The position numbers and the translations under genes were made by a program. A model generated the notes under the pieces. It had not been told where the DNA came from. It searched no databases and saw nothing but the letters and a program-made list of their open reading frames with translations. From Streptomyces griseus subsp. griseus (GTDB lineage Bacteria > Actinomycetota > Actinomycetes > Streptomycetales > Streptomycetaceae), in the NCBI RefSeq assembly GCF_000720255.1, contig NZ_JOJE01000028.1, positions 53,075 through 117,074 on the forward strand: 64,000 bases of DNA, read 5' to 3'. Shown in pieces: positions 32,135 to 41,458 of this stretch (position 1 is the first letter of the stretch; the number at the start of each line of letters is the position of its first letter).

Positions 32135-33415
32135 ATGACACGGACCAGCCCACGTGGCAGATTGACCGCGGCCTTCGCGGGGCGTGCCGGAAGACGGGTG
32201 TCCACCGTGGGCACCGTCCTCGGTGCACTCGCCATTGCATCCTCCGGGCTGGCTCCGAGCGCTGTTGCTGCCGACGTCCAGTCGAAGCAGTGGTACCTGA
32301 ACCTGATGGGTGCCGAAGGTATGTGGAAGACCAGCACTGGAAAGGGCGTCAAGGTCGCTGTCCTTGATACCGGTGTGAATCCTTCAACAGCGTCGCTCAA
32401 GGGGCAGGTGCTTGCCGGCGAGGTGCCGAAGTCCGTTTCCTATGGCGCAACCAAGGACTACGAGGGTCACGGCACCACAATGGCGGAGCTGATCGCGGGT
32501 ACCGGCGCCGGCGGCGGTCTGAAGGGCTTGGCTCCTGGCGCCAAGATCGTCCCTTATCGGGTGCTCCTGGAGGACACCCCCGACAAGGAAAAGACTTCTG
32601 AAGTCGCGGACGCGATTCGGGCCGCTGCGGACAGCGACGCACAGATCATCAGCATGTCCTTCGGCGGTGACACGATCGACCCGGACGAGGAGAAGGCGGT
32701 CAAGTACGCCGAGTCTAAGGGTAAGTTGATGTTCGCTGGCACTGGCAATGACGCCACGAAGAAAAACTTCATCGGTTACCCGGCTGCGTATCCCTATGTG
32801 GTGGGCGTGGCCGCAGCCGATAAATCGGGCAAGGTGGCCGACTACTCAGAGCACGGCAGCTACGTTGATCTGGCTGCTCCGGGACTCAACCTGCCGCGCT
32901 GGTGTGACGCGACGTTCCGCGCATACTGCGACAACGGAGGAGGCACCAGCTCCGCCACCGCCATTGCCTCCGCTTCCGCTGCCCTCATCTGGTCCGCCCA
33001 CCCCAAGTGGACGGCCAATCAAGTGCTCCGGAGCCTGATCGACACAGCTGGCCGCGACTGGCCAAAAGACCAGCCGAGTAACTACCTCGGCTACGGCCTG
33101 GTCCGCCCCCGCAAGGTGCTGGCAAACAGCAACATCAATCCAGGCCCCGCCAACACCGACCCGCTGAGCTTCGAAAACGGAACCGGTGTGGAAGGAACGG
33201 CGGACTCCTCCTCGCCGTCCCCCTCCAAATCCACCTCCGCCTCGGTTGGCGGCCAAGCCTCCAACGACAAGTCAGGCGGCAAGAACTCCGCAGCAGCATC
33301 AAGCTCGGACTCGTCCGACGGCAACACCCAACTCTGGGTGGCGATCGGCGCGGCACTCGTGCTGGCGGTCGGCGGCGCCACCTTCGCCGTCGTACGCAAA
33401 AGGCGAACCACCTGA
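32135..33415 (+). CDS. Mycosin-type S8 serine protease (second copy)
   Basis: A second subtilisin-like type VII protease, 426 residues, clearly diverged from the copy at 28397. A signal peptide runs to about residue 46. Catalytic residues are D78 (VLDTGVN), H112 (GHGTTMAE) and S272 (GGGTSSATA), with N205 as oxyanion residue. A Ser/Lys-rich stalk leads to a C-terminal helix (WVAIGAALVLAVGGATFAV) and KRRTT. It is placed between the PPE-like and the WXG100 genes, so it may process those proteins; this is inference. Confidence 0.93.
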   Translation: MTRTSPRGRLTAAFAGRAGRRVSTVGTVLGALAIASSGLAPSAVAADVQSKQWYLNLMGAEGMWKTSTGKGVKVAVLDTGVNPSTASLKGQVLAGEVPKSVSYGATKDYEGHGTTMAELIAGTGAGGGLKGLAPGAKIVPYRVLLEDTPDKEKTSEVADAIRAAADSDAQIISMSFGGDTIDPDEEKAVKYAESKGKLMFAGTGNDATKKNFIGYPAAYPYVVGVAAADKSGKVADYSEHGSYVDLAAPGLNLPRWCDATFRAYCDNGGGTSSATAIASASAALIWSAHPKWTANQVLRSLIDTAGRDWPKDQPSNYLGYGLVRPRKVLANSNINPGPANTDPLSFENGTGVEGTADSSSPSPSKSTSASVGGQASNDKSGGKNSAAASSSDSSDGNTQLWVAIGAALVLAVGGATFAVVRKRRTT

Positions 33416-33466
33416 CGCACCCCAGTAACACGCACCACCCCGAACTTCACGAAGGGAAGTCCCGTA

Positions 33467-33805
33467 ATGGCAGCTGGTCAGCGGCTCAATGACGGCGATG
33501 TAGTCAAGCTCGAAAAGAACATCGTGGAGAGGTACGAGTCCATCAAGAGCCAGCTCTCCCGCCTCCAGGGCACGCTGGACACGATGGAGGCCAACTGGCG
33601 AGGCATCGGCGCCAAGGCCTTCAACGACAAGCAGGTCGAGATCAACGAGCGCGTCAAGCACATCGGTTCGCTGCTCACCTGGTTCCTGGACAACATCAAC
33701 GCCACCCGCAAGGACAAGGACAAGCTCGAGGACGAGGTCCGCGCGACCATGTCGAGCATCGACGTCCAGCAGGGCGGCGCGCACTCGGCTCTCAACAGCT
33801 ACTGA
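33467..33805 (+). CDS. WXG100-family protein (EsxA/B-like)
   Basis: A 112-residue helical hairpin protein. The WXG motif is W44-R45-G46 (ANWRGIGAKAF), between two amphipathic helices. No C-terminal YxxxD/E secretion motif is seen, so it may depend on a partner for export. The next gene encodes such a candidate partner. ATG at 33467 is preceded by GAAGGGAA. It is longer than classical WXG100 proteins by about 12 residues. Confidence 0.9.
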   Translation: MAAGQRLNDGDVVKLEKNIVERYESIKSQLSRLQGTLDTMEANWRGIGAKAFNDKQVEINERVKHIGSLLTWFLDNINATRKDKDKLEDEVRATMSSIDVQQGGAHSALNSY

Positions 33806-33862
33806 GCAAGGCCGCGAGGCCTCAGGGCCCGCACCGAACTTTCAACGAGGAGATGAGGAACC

Positions 33863-34165
33863 ATGGCTGGAGTGCACTACGACGAGCTCGCCGTCAAGTA
33901 CGGCGGTCTCGACGCGATCACCACCGAGCTCGGTAACCAGGCCAAGAAGCTCGAAGAGGACCTCCAGGCACTGAAGGCCGCCGTGGTCCAGGCCGCCGCC
34001 GGCTGGGAGGGCGAGGCCGCGACCGCCTTCGGCGAGAAGATGAAGCAGTGGGACGCCGACGCAGCCGCCATCCACACAGCCCTCGTCAGCATCGGCCACA
34101 AGGTCAACACCGCCAGCGGCGACTACCGCGGCGGCGACCTCAAGGCAGCCAGCTACTTCCAGTGA
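33863..34165 (+). CDS. WXG100-family secreted protein (EsxA/B-like)
   Basis: A 100-residue canonical WXG100 protein with W48-E49-G50 (AAAGWEGEAATAF) in the turn between two helices. Near the C-terminus the sequence DYRGGD supplies a YxxxD export signal of the type recognised by EccC. With the preceding 112-residue protein it probably forms the secreted heterodimer of this ESX system. GAGGAGATGAGG lies upstream of the ATG. It is the best secreted-substrate candidate in the window. Confidence 0.95.
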   Translation: MAGVHYDELAVKYGGLDAITTELGNQAKKLEEDLQALKAAVVQAAAGWEGEAATAFGEKMKQWDADAAAIHTALVSIGHKVNTASGDYRGGDLKAASYFQ

Positions 34166-34257
34166 GCTGACAAAGCTGGCATAGCCGACAGAGTTCATGC
34201 GGGGTGGGCACGCGCGGGAGGTGCCCACCCCGTCTCGTAGCACGTCAAGGAACCACA

Positions 34258-34839
34258 GTGGTCTGGGACGAGTGGGAAGAGCTGAAAAAGCAGGCGGTCG
34301 AGCGCGAAGCAGCTACCTCCGACCGTCCTCCAGCTCCAGAAGGTGTCAGACAACCGGCGAAATCCATCGAGGAAACAGTGCCGGTCGCGGCGTCAGAGGG
34401 CCCAGCCCCTGTCGCAGGTGCCGAAGGGTCCGCATACCTCGACGCATCAGCGGTGGAGACCACTGAGCGGCTCGCATGGATCAAACATACGATCGCCCAT
34501 TTTCGGGATACCACTGTCCTCGTCCCTGTCGAGCGAGGCAAGGGCTTCCTGACCGCCGACTTCGGCGGGGTGCGATGGATCCACGCCTTCACAAGTGCAG
34601 CCAATCTCACCAGATACGACCAGTTGCAGGGCCATCTAAGAGACAGACGCGACTACGTCTCCGTACTCGGCTGGCGCCTCCTGGACGTGGTGGTCCCGGA
34701 GATGGGCATGCCGTGTGGCGTGGCCTTGGACGTAGGCAGTGACGAGAACGGCGTCCTTCTCCCACCAGTCGTCGGGATCGTGCCTGACACGGTGGCAGTG
34801 GATGCCGAGGTGAACAGGAACGGGGCGAAGCCGTGGTGA
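34258..34839 (+). CDS. ESX-locus protein with WDEWE N-terminus and SseB-like domain
   Basis: A 193-residue protein. GTG at 34258 is chosen because it has AAGGA just upstream and yields MVWDEWEELKKQA, nearly the same N-terminus as the gene ending at 44340 (MAWDEWEQLKSQA). A Pro/Glu/Ala-rich linker follows. The C-terminal half (VLVPVERGKGFLTADFGG, WIHAFTSAANL, GVALDVGSDENG) resembles the SseB N-terminal domain. The stop overlaps the next GTG by four bases (GTGA). The WDEWE segment could be a docking sequence; that is inference. Confidence 0.72.
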   Translation: MVWDEWEELKKQAVEREAATSDRPPAPEGVRQPAKSIEETVPVAASEGPAPVAGAEGSAYLDASAVETTERLAWIKHTIAHFRDTTVLVPVERGKGFLTADFGGVRWIHAFTSAANLTRYDQLQGHLRDRRDYVSVLGWRLLDVVVPEMGMPCGVALDVGSDENGVLLPPVVGIVPDTVAVDAEVNRNGAKPW

Positions 34840-35516
34840 ATCACAGCGTCGGCGGTGACAAAGACCTGCAGTCCACGGGGATGGACGATATCGCCCAGGG
34901 GATCACTCTGACGCTGGGCGAGCTGAAAGAGCTCGGCATGGTCGGCCAGGCCGGGGCAGGCCGCGGTTTCTCCGATCTCTCCCTCTCAGGACTGGAACTG
35001 GGGCACAACGGGCTGACCTCGGCCGTCAAGTCGTTCTGCGAGCGCTGGGAGTGGGGGGTGCGCTCGCTCGTCAACGAGGGCAACAGTTTCGCGCAGGGCG
35101 TGGGTCTCGCCGCCGGCACGCTGTAGGAGACGGACCAGTACGTGGACGGCGCACTGAAGGTGGGCGCCAACTCGCTGATGGGCAATCCGTACGCGTCTGA
35201 GGACGAGGTCACCGACATGAGCTGGTCGGAGCTCGCCCGGAACAACGCGTTCGCGAACCCGGACTACAGCAAGGAGTCCTTCGAGCAAGCCTGGGACACC
35301 AGCAAGCAGGGTTGGAAGGACGCGGCTCGGGACGTGATGACCTCGCAGGCGATGACCGGGCCGATCCCTGGCCCGCTGAACCTGCAGCAGGCGACCGGCG
35401 CGAGTGATGAACAGTACGAGGCCTTCCTCGACGAGACCTTCGGGCCTTCCCCCGAAGAGCGGGCGCAGGCTGCGGCTCAGCAGCCCACGCCGCAGCAACA
35501 CTGGGAGACCCGCTGA
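34836..35516 (+). pseudogene. ESX-substrate-like gene interrupted by an in-frame TAG
   Basis: Bases 34836-35516 form one frame, broken only by TAG at 35124-35126 after the residues AAGTL. The sequence directly after the stop (ETDQYVDGALKV) reads on as plausible protein in the same frame with no start codon until GTG at 35142. The undamaged product would be about 226 residues: an N-terminal helical region typical of type VII substrates and an acidic, Gln-rich tail. A single TAC-to-TAG change would explain it. A pair of small genes is the alternative. It overlaps both neighbours, so the lesion may also lower translation of the toxin gene. Confidence 0.65.
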
Positions 35517-37251
35517 TGGGTTTCGGTGATCTCCTCAACGACGGCTTGGGCAAACTCGAGGACGGTTGGGACGCCGGCAAGAAGATCGTCGGTGAGGGCG
35601 TCGAGTGGGGAGCGCACAAGCTCGGCGACGGACTGGAGTACGTCGGCGCCGACGGATTGGCCGACAAGGTCGAGGACATCGGCGACGACATCGCCTCTGA
35701 CCTGGGCGCCGACGTCGCAGAGCAGCAACTCGGGCAGACCGACCAGGCCAACGAGCTGATCCATGGCAACCCGGGGCGATCCGGACCACCGCCAAACACC
35801 TGACGGATTTCCGGGCCGCCTTCGACAAGGTGGGCGAGGGGATGCGCAAGTTGGACTCCTCGCACTGGAAGGGTGAAGCAGCCGACACCTTTCGCGAGAA
35901 GTTCGCCATGCACCCGACCAAGTGGCTGCACGCCGGAGATGCCTGCGAGGCGGCGGGCAAGGCGCTCGACGCCTACGCGGACACCGTCACATGGGCGCAG
36001 AGGCAGGCCGTAGAGGCCATCGCCCTCTACAAGAAGGGCAAGAAGGCCTCCGAGCAGGCGGTCGATACGTACAACAAGAAAGTCGACGCATACAACGCAG
36101 CGATCAAGGCGGACAAGGACCCAGGGCCCCCACTGGAGCCGTTCACGGACCCTGGGCGAGGCGACATTCAGCGCGCCCGTGAGATCCTGGCCGACGCACG
36201 CCGCCAGCGTGACGAGGCTGCCAGTATCGCTGCGGAAACGGTCACCGCGGCCCTGCAGCACGCCCCGGCAGAGCCGCCTCCGCTCGACCGGCTCGAAGCC
36301 GACGCGATCGACGGAGCCGGCGCTGTCAGTACCGAATTGACGCATGTCGTGGGCGGCGTGATCAAGGGCGGCGCAGATCTGTTCAACTTCGTCCGTGGCC
36401 TGAACCCGATCGACCCGTACAACCTCACCCACCCCGCTGCGTATCTGCAGAACCTCAGCATGACCCTGTCGGGCCTCGTATCGACGGCCGCGCATCCTGA
36501 ACGCATTCCCTCAGCGCTCATCGACAGCTTCAAGAAGGACCCGTCCGAGTTCGTCGGCCGACTGATTCCCGAACTCATCGGGACGAAGGGCGCCGGCCTC
36601 GCCCGCACCGCACTGCGCACCGGCGTGAAGGAAGGCCTGGAGACCAGCGCGGCCAACATGGCTTCCCACGGCATGAAGTACGGCGACGAACTCGCTGACG
36701 CCAAACAGGCCGCCACAGGAGCAGCCGACGCCCCCAAGGACTGGAGCGACCTGGCGCGCAGCACGGATCATGTGTCGGAGAAGGCTATTCACGCCGACTC
36801 GGTTGATGCGAAAGCGGCTCAGGAGTTCCTCGACGACCAGTACCCCTGGCTCAAGGATGTCAACAACACTGGAGCACACGGATATACGAACAACTGCAGC
36901 CACAACGTGGACGCGGTGAACCGGAACCTGGACGGAGAAAATGTCAGCGCGGCTCCCAGGCACCAACCCGACCACGTTCCCCCAGAGGCGCTCGGCCTCA
37001 AGGACCGGCCCAAGGGTCACTACGACATGGTCAAGAGCTACGATGACATCATTCGTGACCTGCAGAGCAGAGGCGAGGGTTCTAGAAGTGTCGTATATGT
37101 CAGCCGGCCCAACGGCACGGCGCACGTATTCAACGCGGTGAACACCTCACACGGAGTTGTTTTCCTCGATGGACAGTCCGGGACATTGGGGGCCCTCGAG
37201 AAAAATGTATCATCCATCGGCCACATTCCGTATCGTGACGGAGTCAAGTAG
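35516..37251 (+). pseudogene. WXG/papain-like (Tox-PL) toxin gene with a one-base frameshift
   Basis: Two frames join into one protein of about 578 residues if a single G is restored in CCGGGGCGATC near 35776-35786. The first frame ends at 35803 after GNPGRSG; the second reads IRTTAKHLTDF across the same bases. The N-terminal part resembles type VII substrates (GWDAGKKIVGEG); a WXG-like DSSHWKGEAADTF follows. The C-terminal ~120 residues match papain-fold glutamine-deamidase toxins: Cys in NNCSHN (codon 36895), His in TAHVFN (37123), Asp and Gln in LDGQSG (37168, 37174). The active site is intact. Inference: exported antibacterial or host-directed effector, now broken or miscalled by sequencing. 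Confidence 0.75.
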
Positions 37252-37581
37252 ATGTTGAGCAAAGCCGCGGCCCTTGAGTCAGCTGCTGAATTTATCAGGA
37301 ATTCGTACCCCGACAAGGCTGAATCTCTGGTGCTCCTTCCAGAGGACTGCGTTGCATACCCCTTCGGATGGGCAATCCGTTTCGACTGGAAGGAGCACCT
37401 GGAAACGGGAAATGTTGCGGATGCGCCCTTCACGTCAGTGGTGATTGTGCCGCACAACGGCGAAGCCGTCGATTTCCCCCCGACCGGCTTTCCGATGGAC
37501 GAGTACATGAGCCGGCGCGCGTCGGGTGACTGGCCGACCGCAGACTGGCGGCCGAGGAGCTGGCGCGATGCACAGCCCTGA
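37252..37581 (+). CDS. Imm35/YrhB-like immunity protein
   Basis: A 109-residue protein whose ATG follows the toxin gene's stop with no gap. The pattern AYPFGWAIRFDWKEHLETG, then VVIVPHNGEAVDFPP, is that of the Imm35 (YrhB) immunity family: a GW-containing strand, a helix-turn and a strand with an acidic 'nameplate' end. Immunity proteins of this family are known next to polymorphic toxins. Position and family make it the likely antitoxin of the Tox-PL domain; binding is not shown. It overlaps the next gene by 14 bases. Confidence 0.78.
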   Translation: MLSKAAALESAAEFIRNSYPDKAESLVLLPEDCVAYPFGWAIRFDWKEHLETGNVADAPFTSVVIVPHNGEAVDFPPTGFPMDEYMSRRASGDWPTADWRPRSWRDAQP

Positions 37582-38863
37582 GCAACTCGCCTCCGCCTGG
37601 CTCCACCAGACCTACCGAGGCCTGGTCCAATTGTCAACGCCCAACCCGGTGTACGAGACCGCCATGGCTTGGATGTTCGCCTGCCGCACCCTGGAGCAGC
37701 CGGGGTACCCCTCTACGCCCATGCTGGCGGCCTCCCTGGTCGTTCCCAAAGACGGCAGCTCCCCGTTTCACCCCTCAACCAGTGATCCCCTCGCGGACAT
37801 GGCGCCGGTCGGCCCGCAGCAGGCGGCCGACCGCGTCGCCGCCCAGTCCCGGCGGATCAACGCGCGCGGTTGCGTGGTGACTGTGCATTCCGCGATCAAC
37901 GGTGCCCCGTCGACGCCCTTGCCGTGGCAGCCCTCCGACGAGGCCCCCGGTTGGTGGGACAGACTCGCTCGGCGGTACTTCCCGGGCTTCGAACGGGTCC
38001 CCGTCAGTGACTGGGACTCCCTGATCAGAGAGGTGGGAGACTCGGGCCCGGACACTCGGGGCGTGGTGTGGGTACGTCGGCAACTCGGCGGAGCGGAAGC
38101 GACTGGCAATCTGCTTTACGCGCACAACAACAAGGGGCAGGTCGTCCTACTGGACGCTCAAGCGGGAGGCCTGGCCAAGCTCGACACAACCCTCCTGCGT
38201 GAGTTGGTCGTCATCCGCCAACTGCCGGGAGGACCAGCCCAGCGCTGGCCCTGGGAATGCGAGGCAGCAGACTTCGGCTCCGCGCTGCGCAAGGCACAGC
38301 TCTGGTTGGACCAGGCGTACAACGGCGCTGTCCAACCCCTCGACCCAACACCGCAGGATGAAACCCGGCGCGGTTGGGTCTTCGCATGCAACACGAAGAG
38401 CTACCTGCGTGAGGGCCAATGGCAGGACGCCATGCTCGACGCCACGCTGGTCGTACCCAAGTCGTCGGACGAGCCTTTCGGCCTGCCCAATGCTGACCCA
38501 TGGACCTGGCTGGCCCGTTGGGACGCCGGCGAGACTCCGGGCTCCCCGGGCTTCCCGAAGCCACCACCACCCGCACACGCGGCATGGTTCCAACCGACGC
38601 TGTCCACCCTTGGGCCCGTCCTTTCCGCAACAGCCCACGCGACGTGGTCCACGGCTATGGACGAGTTGCGGACTTTCCCCCTGGAAGCCCGCGCTGTCGT
38701 CTGGGTCCGCCGCGTGGATACGCGCGGACGAGAGTCCGTGGGCTGGCTTCTGAACGCGGTGCACACCCGTCAGGGTGTGATGCTGATCGACGGCGCTTCG
38801 GATGCCGTTCCCTCGCTTGAGGGCCCTGGAGTTCACTCAGTGCATGTGATCCGCTATCGCTGA
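37568..38863 (+). CDS. Double [Imm35-like + inactive Tox-PL-like] repeat protein
   Basis: A 431-residue protein made of two similar halves (about 1-222 and 235-431). Each starts with an Imm35/YrhB-like segment (GWVFACNTKSYLREG at 269-283 aligns without gaps to GWAIRFDWKEHLETG of the preceding gene). Each ends with a segment like the toxin's catalytic end: toxin AHVFNAVNTSHGVVFLD against GNLLYAHNNKGQVVLLD (180-196) and GWLLNAVHTRQGVMLID (392-408). The toxin His becomes Asn181 and Trp393, and no Cys sits in a matching NCS motif. ATG at 37568 is used; it overlaps the upstream gene. Likely immunity or decoy role is inference. Confidence 0.75.
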   Translation: MHSPEQLASAWLHQTYRGLVQLSTPNPVYETAMAWMFACRTLEQPGYPSTPMLAASLVVPKDGSSPFHPSTSDPLADMAPVGPQQAADRVAAQSRRINARGCVVTVHSAINGAPSTPLPWQPSDEAPGWWDRLARRYFPGFERVPVSDWDSLIREVGDSGPDTRGVVWVRRQLGGAEATGNLLYAHNNKGQVVLLDAQAGGLAKLDTTLLRELVVIRQLPGGPAQRWPWECEAADFGSALRKAQLWLDQAYNGAVQPLDPTPQDETRRGWVFACNTKSYLREGQWQDAMLDATLVVPKSSDEPFGLPNADPWTWLARWDAGETPGSPGFPKPPPPAHAAWFQPTLSTLGPVLSATAHATWSTAMDELRTFPLEARAVVWVRRVDTRGRESVGWLLNAVHTRQGVMLIDGASDAVPSLEGPGVHSVHVIRYR

Positions 38864-39312
38864 GAGCGCGCAAGGCTCCGTGATGCAATTCGTTCGGGCT
38901 GGGTCATGCGACTCCGTGCCCACGAGTTCGTGCATGTCTGATGCATCTGAAGGGTTCGACATGCGTGTCGTGACCCACAACGTGCCGTCCGGCGGCACAG
39001 AGGCCGGGCATTCCACACGACCTACAGCCCCGGTAGCGGAATACATAAATCGCACGTTGCTCGAGTTCGTGTCGACTCCAAGCGCGGACGCCGCGAGGTC
39101 CTTGGCCGAGGCAGCGGTGCCACGTTTTTTCACGCTGCGCGAGAATGCAGCACAGCCTCCAGCAAGGAACTGGAAATCTTCTACCGCTTGCCTGGCGTGC
39201 TGTACTCGCACTCAGCGGAGGAGCAGCAAGAATGTGCCGCACCAACCGCATGCCACGCAAGAGTTGCAGCATTTTGCTTTCCGAACAGTGGAAAAAGATG
39301 CATGAGACTGCT
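38864..39312. other. 449-base region with a doubtful, possibly decayed gene
   Basis: A frame open from about 38883 to 39305 starts plausibly protein-like ([20 protein letters not shown], then [12 protein letters not shown]), but around 39172 sense-like sequence appears to move to another frame ([19 protein letters not shown]). This suggests a frameshifted immunity or hypothetical gene, or chance. The IS630-type element begins at 39313. No function can be assigned. Confidence 0.4.
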
Positions 39313-39340
39313 GCCTCTGAGGTTGAAAGGGCGGGGTGAC
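39313..39340 (+). repeat. Left terminal inverted repeat of the IS630-type element
   Basis: 28 bases matching the reverse complement of 40524-40551 at 27 positions; the core GAGGTTGAAAGGGCGGGGTG is exact. Confidence 0.92.
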
Positions 39341-39370
39341 AGCGGGCGTTGGCGGTGCTACATCCTCGTC

Positions 39371-40519
<1,149 letters not shown>

Positions 40520-40523
40520 CCCC

Positions 40524-40551
40524 GTCACCCCGCCCTTTCAACCTCAGCGGC
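40524..40551 (-). repeat. Right terminal inverted repeat of the IS630-type element
   Basis: Reverse complement matches 39313-39340 with one mismatch. It begins five bases after the transposase stop codon. Confidence 0.92.
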
Positions 40552-40771
40552 AACCAGTAGCACGCGGTCCTCCAGGAGCAGGCTCCGGAAGGCCGCCGAG
40601 CGGCGTCGGCTGACTGAGTGGGGGCTGCCGAATAAGCCGGTGAAACCGCTGCGCGTGTGGCTCAACCCCAATCACGGTCCGGCATTGCATACGCACGGTC
40701 CGACATTGCACACGCTTCCCTGACTGATTCCACGGCCAATCGACAGCCGCCTGCCACGCCGTTCCGCACGA
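40552..40771. other. 220-base noncoding stretch with a short direct repeat
   Basis: No gene is supported. A frame reading AAERRRLTEWGLPNKPVKPL then LRVWLNPNHGP without a start could be the remnant of a gene cut by the insertion element. Bases 40673-40693 and 40694-40714 are a tandem 21-bp duplication with two mismatches (CACGGTCCGGCATTGCATAC type). Confidence 0.4.
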
Positions 40772-41458
40772 TCATTGCGGGGCAGCTCTTAGGCTCGCCG
40801 AGGGTGCCTTGCTGTCCTGCGCCTGCTGCGCTCGCTCGGAAAACATCGTGGCGAATCTTTTGATAAGTGAATCCTTCATGTCCATTTTCGGGGCTGCGGC
40901 CCCATGAGTCAGAAGGATGACACTACCCACACGCACCTGAGACAAAATACTTTTGGATCCGGAAGCGAAAGAAGCGTCGGCTCCAGACACCGCGTCGTTC
41001 TGATCACCGATCTTACCCAGGTTCAGTTCCCGTGCTCCGGGGACGCGACTGGTCCATGCCTTCCATACGGGGGTGTAAGAGGATTTCGCGGTCGCTGCAT
41101 CTTGGTACGTGAAGATCAGGAACGAGATTTCCGGCTTACCGCCCTCCCGTAGTACTGATCGACCTGAAAAGAGAACGTTTTTACAGGATTCCGCGGTGTA
41201 ACAGTTTGTCAGGCCGGAAGAAAGAGCCTTCTTGGCGGGATACGCCGCAGGGGGCGCAGCAATGCGCCATCCCGGCACCGCCGTGCTGTCCGGAAGGACT
41301 GACTGAGTCTCCCGCAGAGACAGGCGGGACCCGGGTGCAGAATTCTCGCCGCAAGCGGTGAGTGCAATCGTGGCAGCACAGGCGAAGGCCATAGGCCTGC
41401 CCACGATCCGCCTGGAAATCAAAAGCTTTCCCATAGCTGCGATGACGGTTTCAGCCAC
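40772..41458 (-). CDS. Putative lipoprotein, AT-richer island
   Basis: A 228-residue predicted lipoprotein. The GTG start at 41458 has AAAGGTGAG about nine bases upstream and overlaps the preceding gene's stop. The hydrophobic segment ends in the lipobox LTAC. The mature part has two Cys near NCYTAESCK and beta-rich sequence (ISFLIFTYQDAATA) with no recognised family. Codon use is less GC-biased than in core genes, in keeping with an accessory island. Paired with the next lipoprotein; function unknown. Confidence 0.77.
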   Translation of the reverse strand: MAETVIAAMGKLLISRRIVGRPMAFACAATIALTACGENSAPGSRLSLRETQSVLPDSTAVPGWRIAAPPAAYPAKKALSSGLTNCYTAESCKNVLFSGRSVLREGGKPEISFLIFTYQDAATAKSSYTPVWKAWTSRVPGARELNLGKIGDQNDAVSGADASFASGSKSILSQVRVGSVILLTHGAAAPKMDMKDSLIKRFATMFSERAQQAQDSKAPSASLRAAPQ

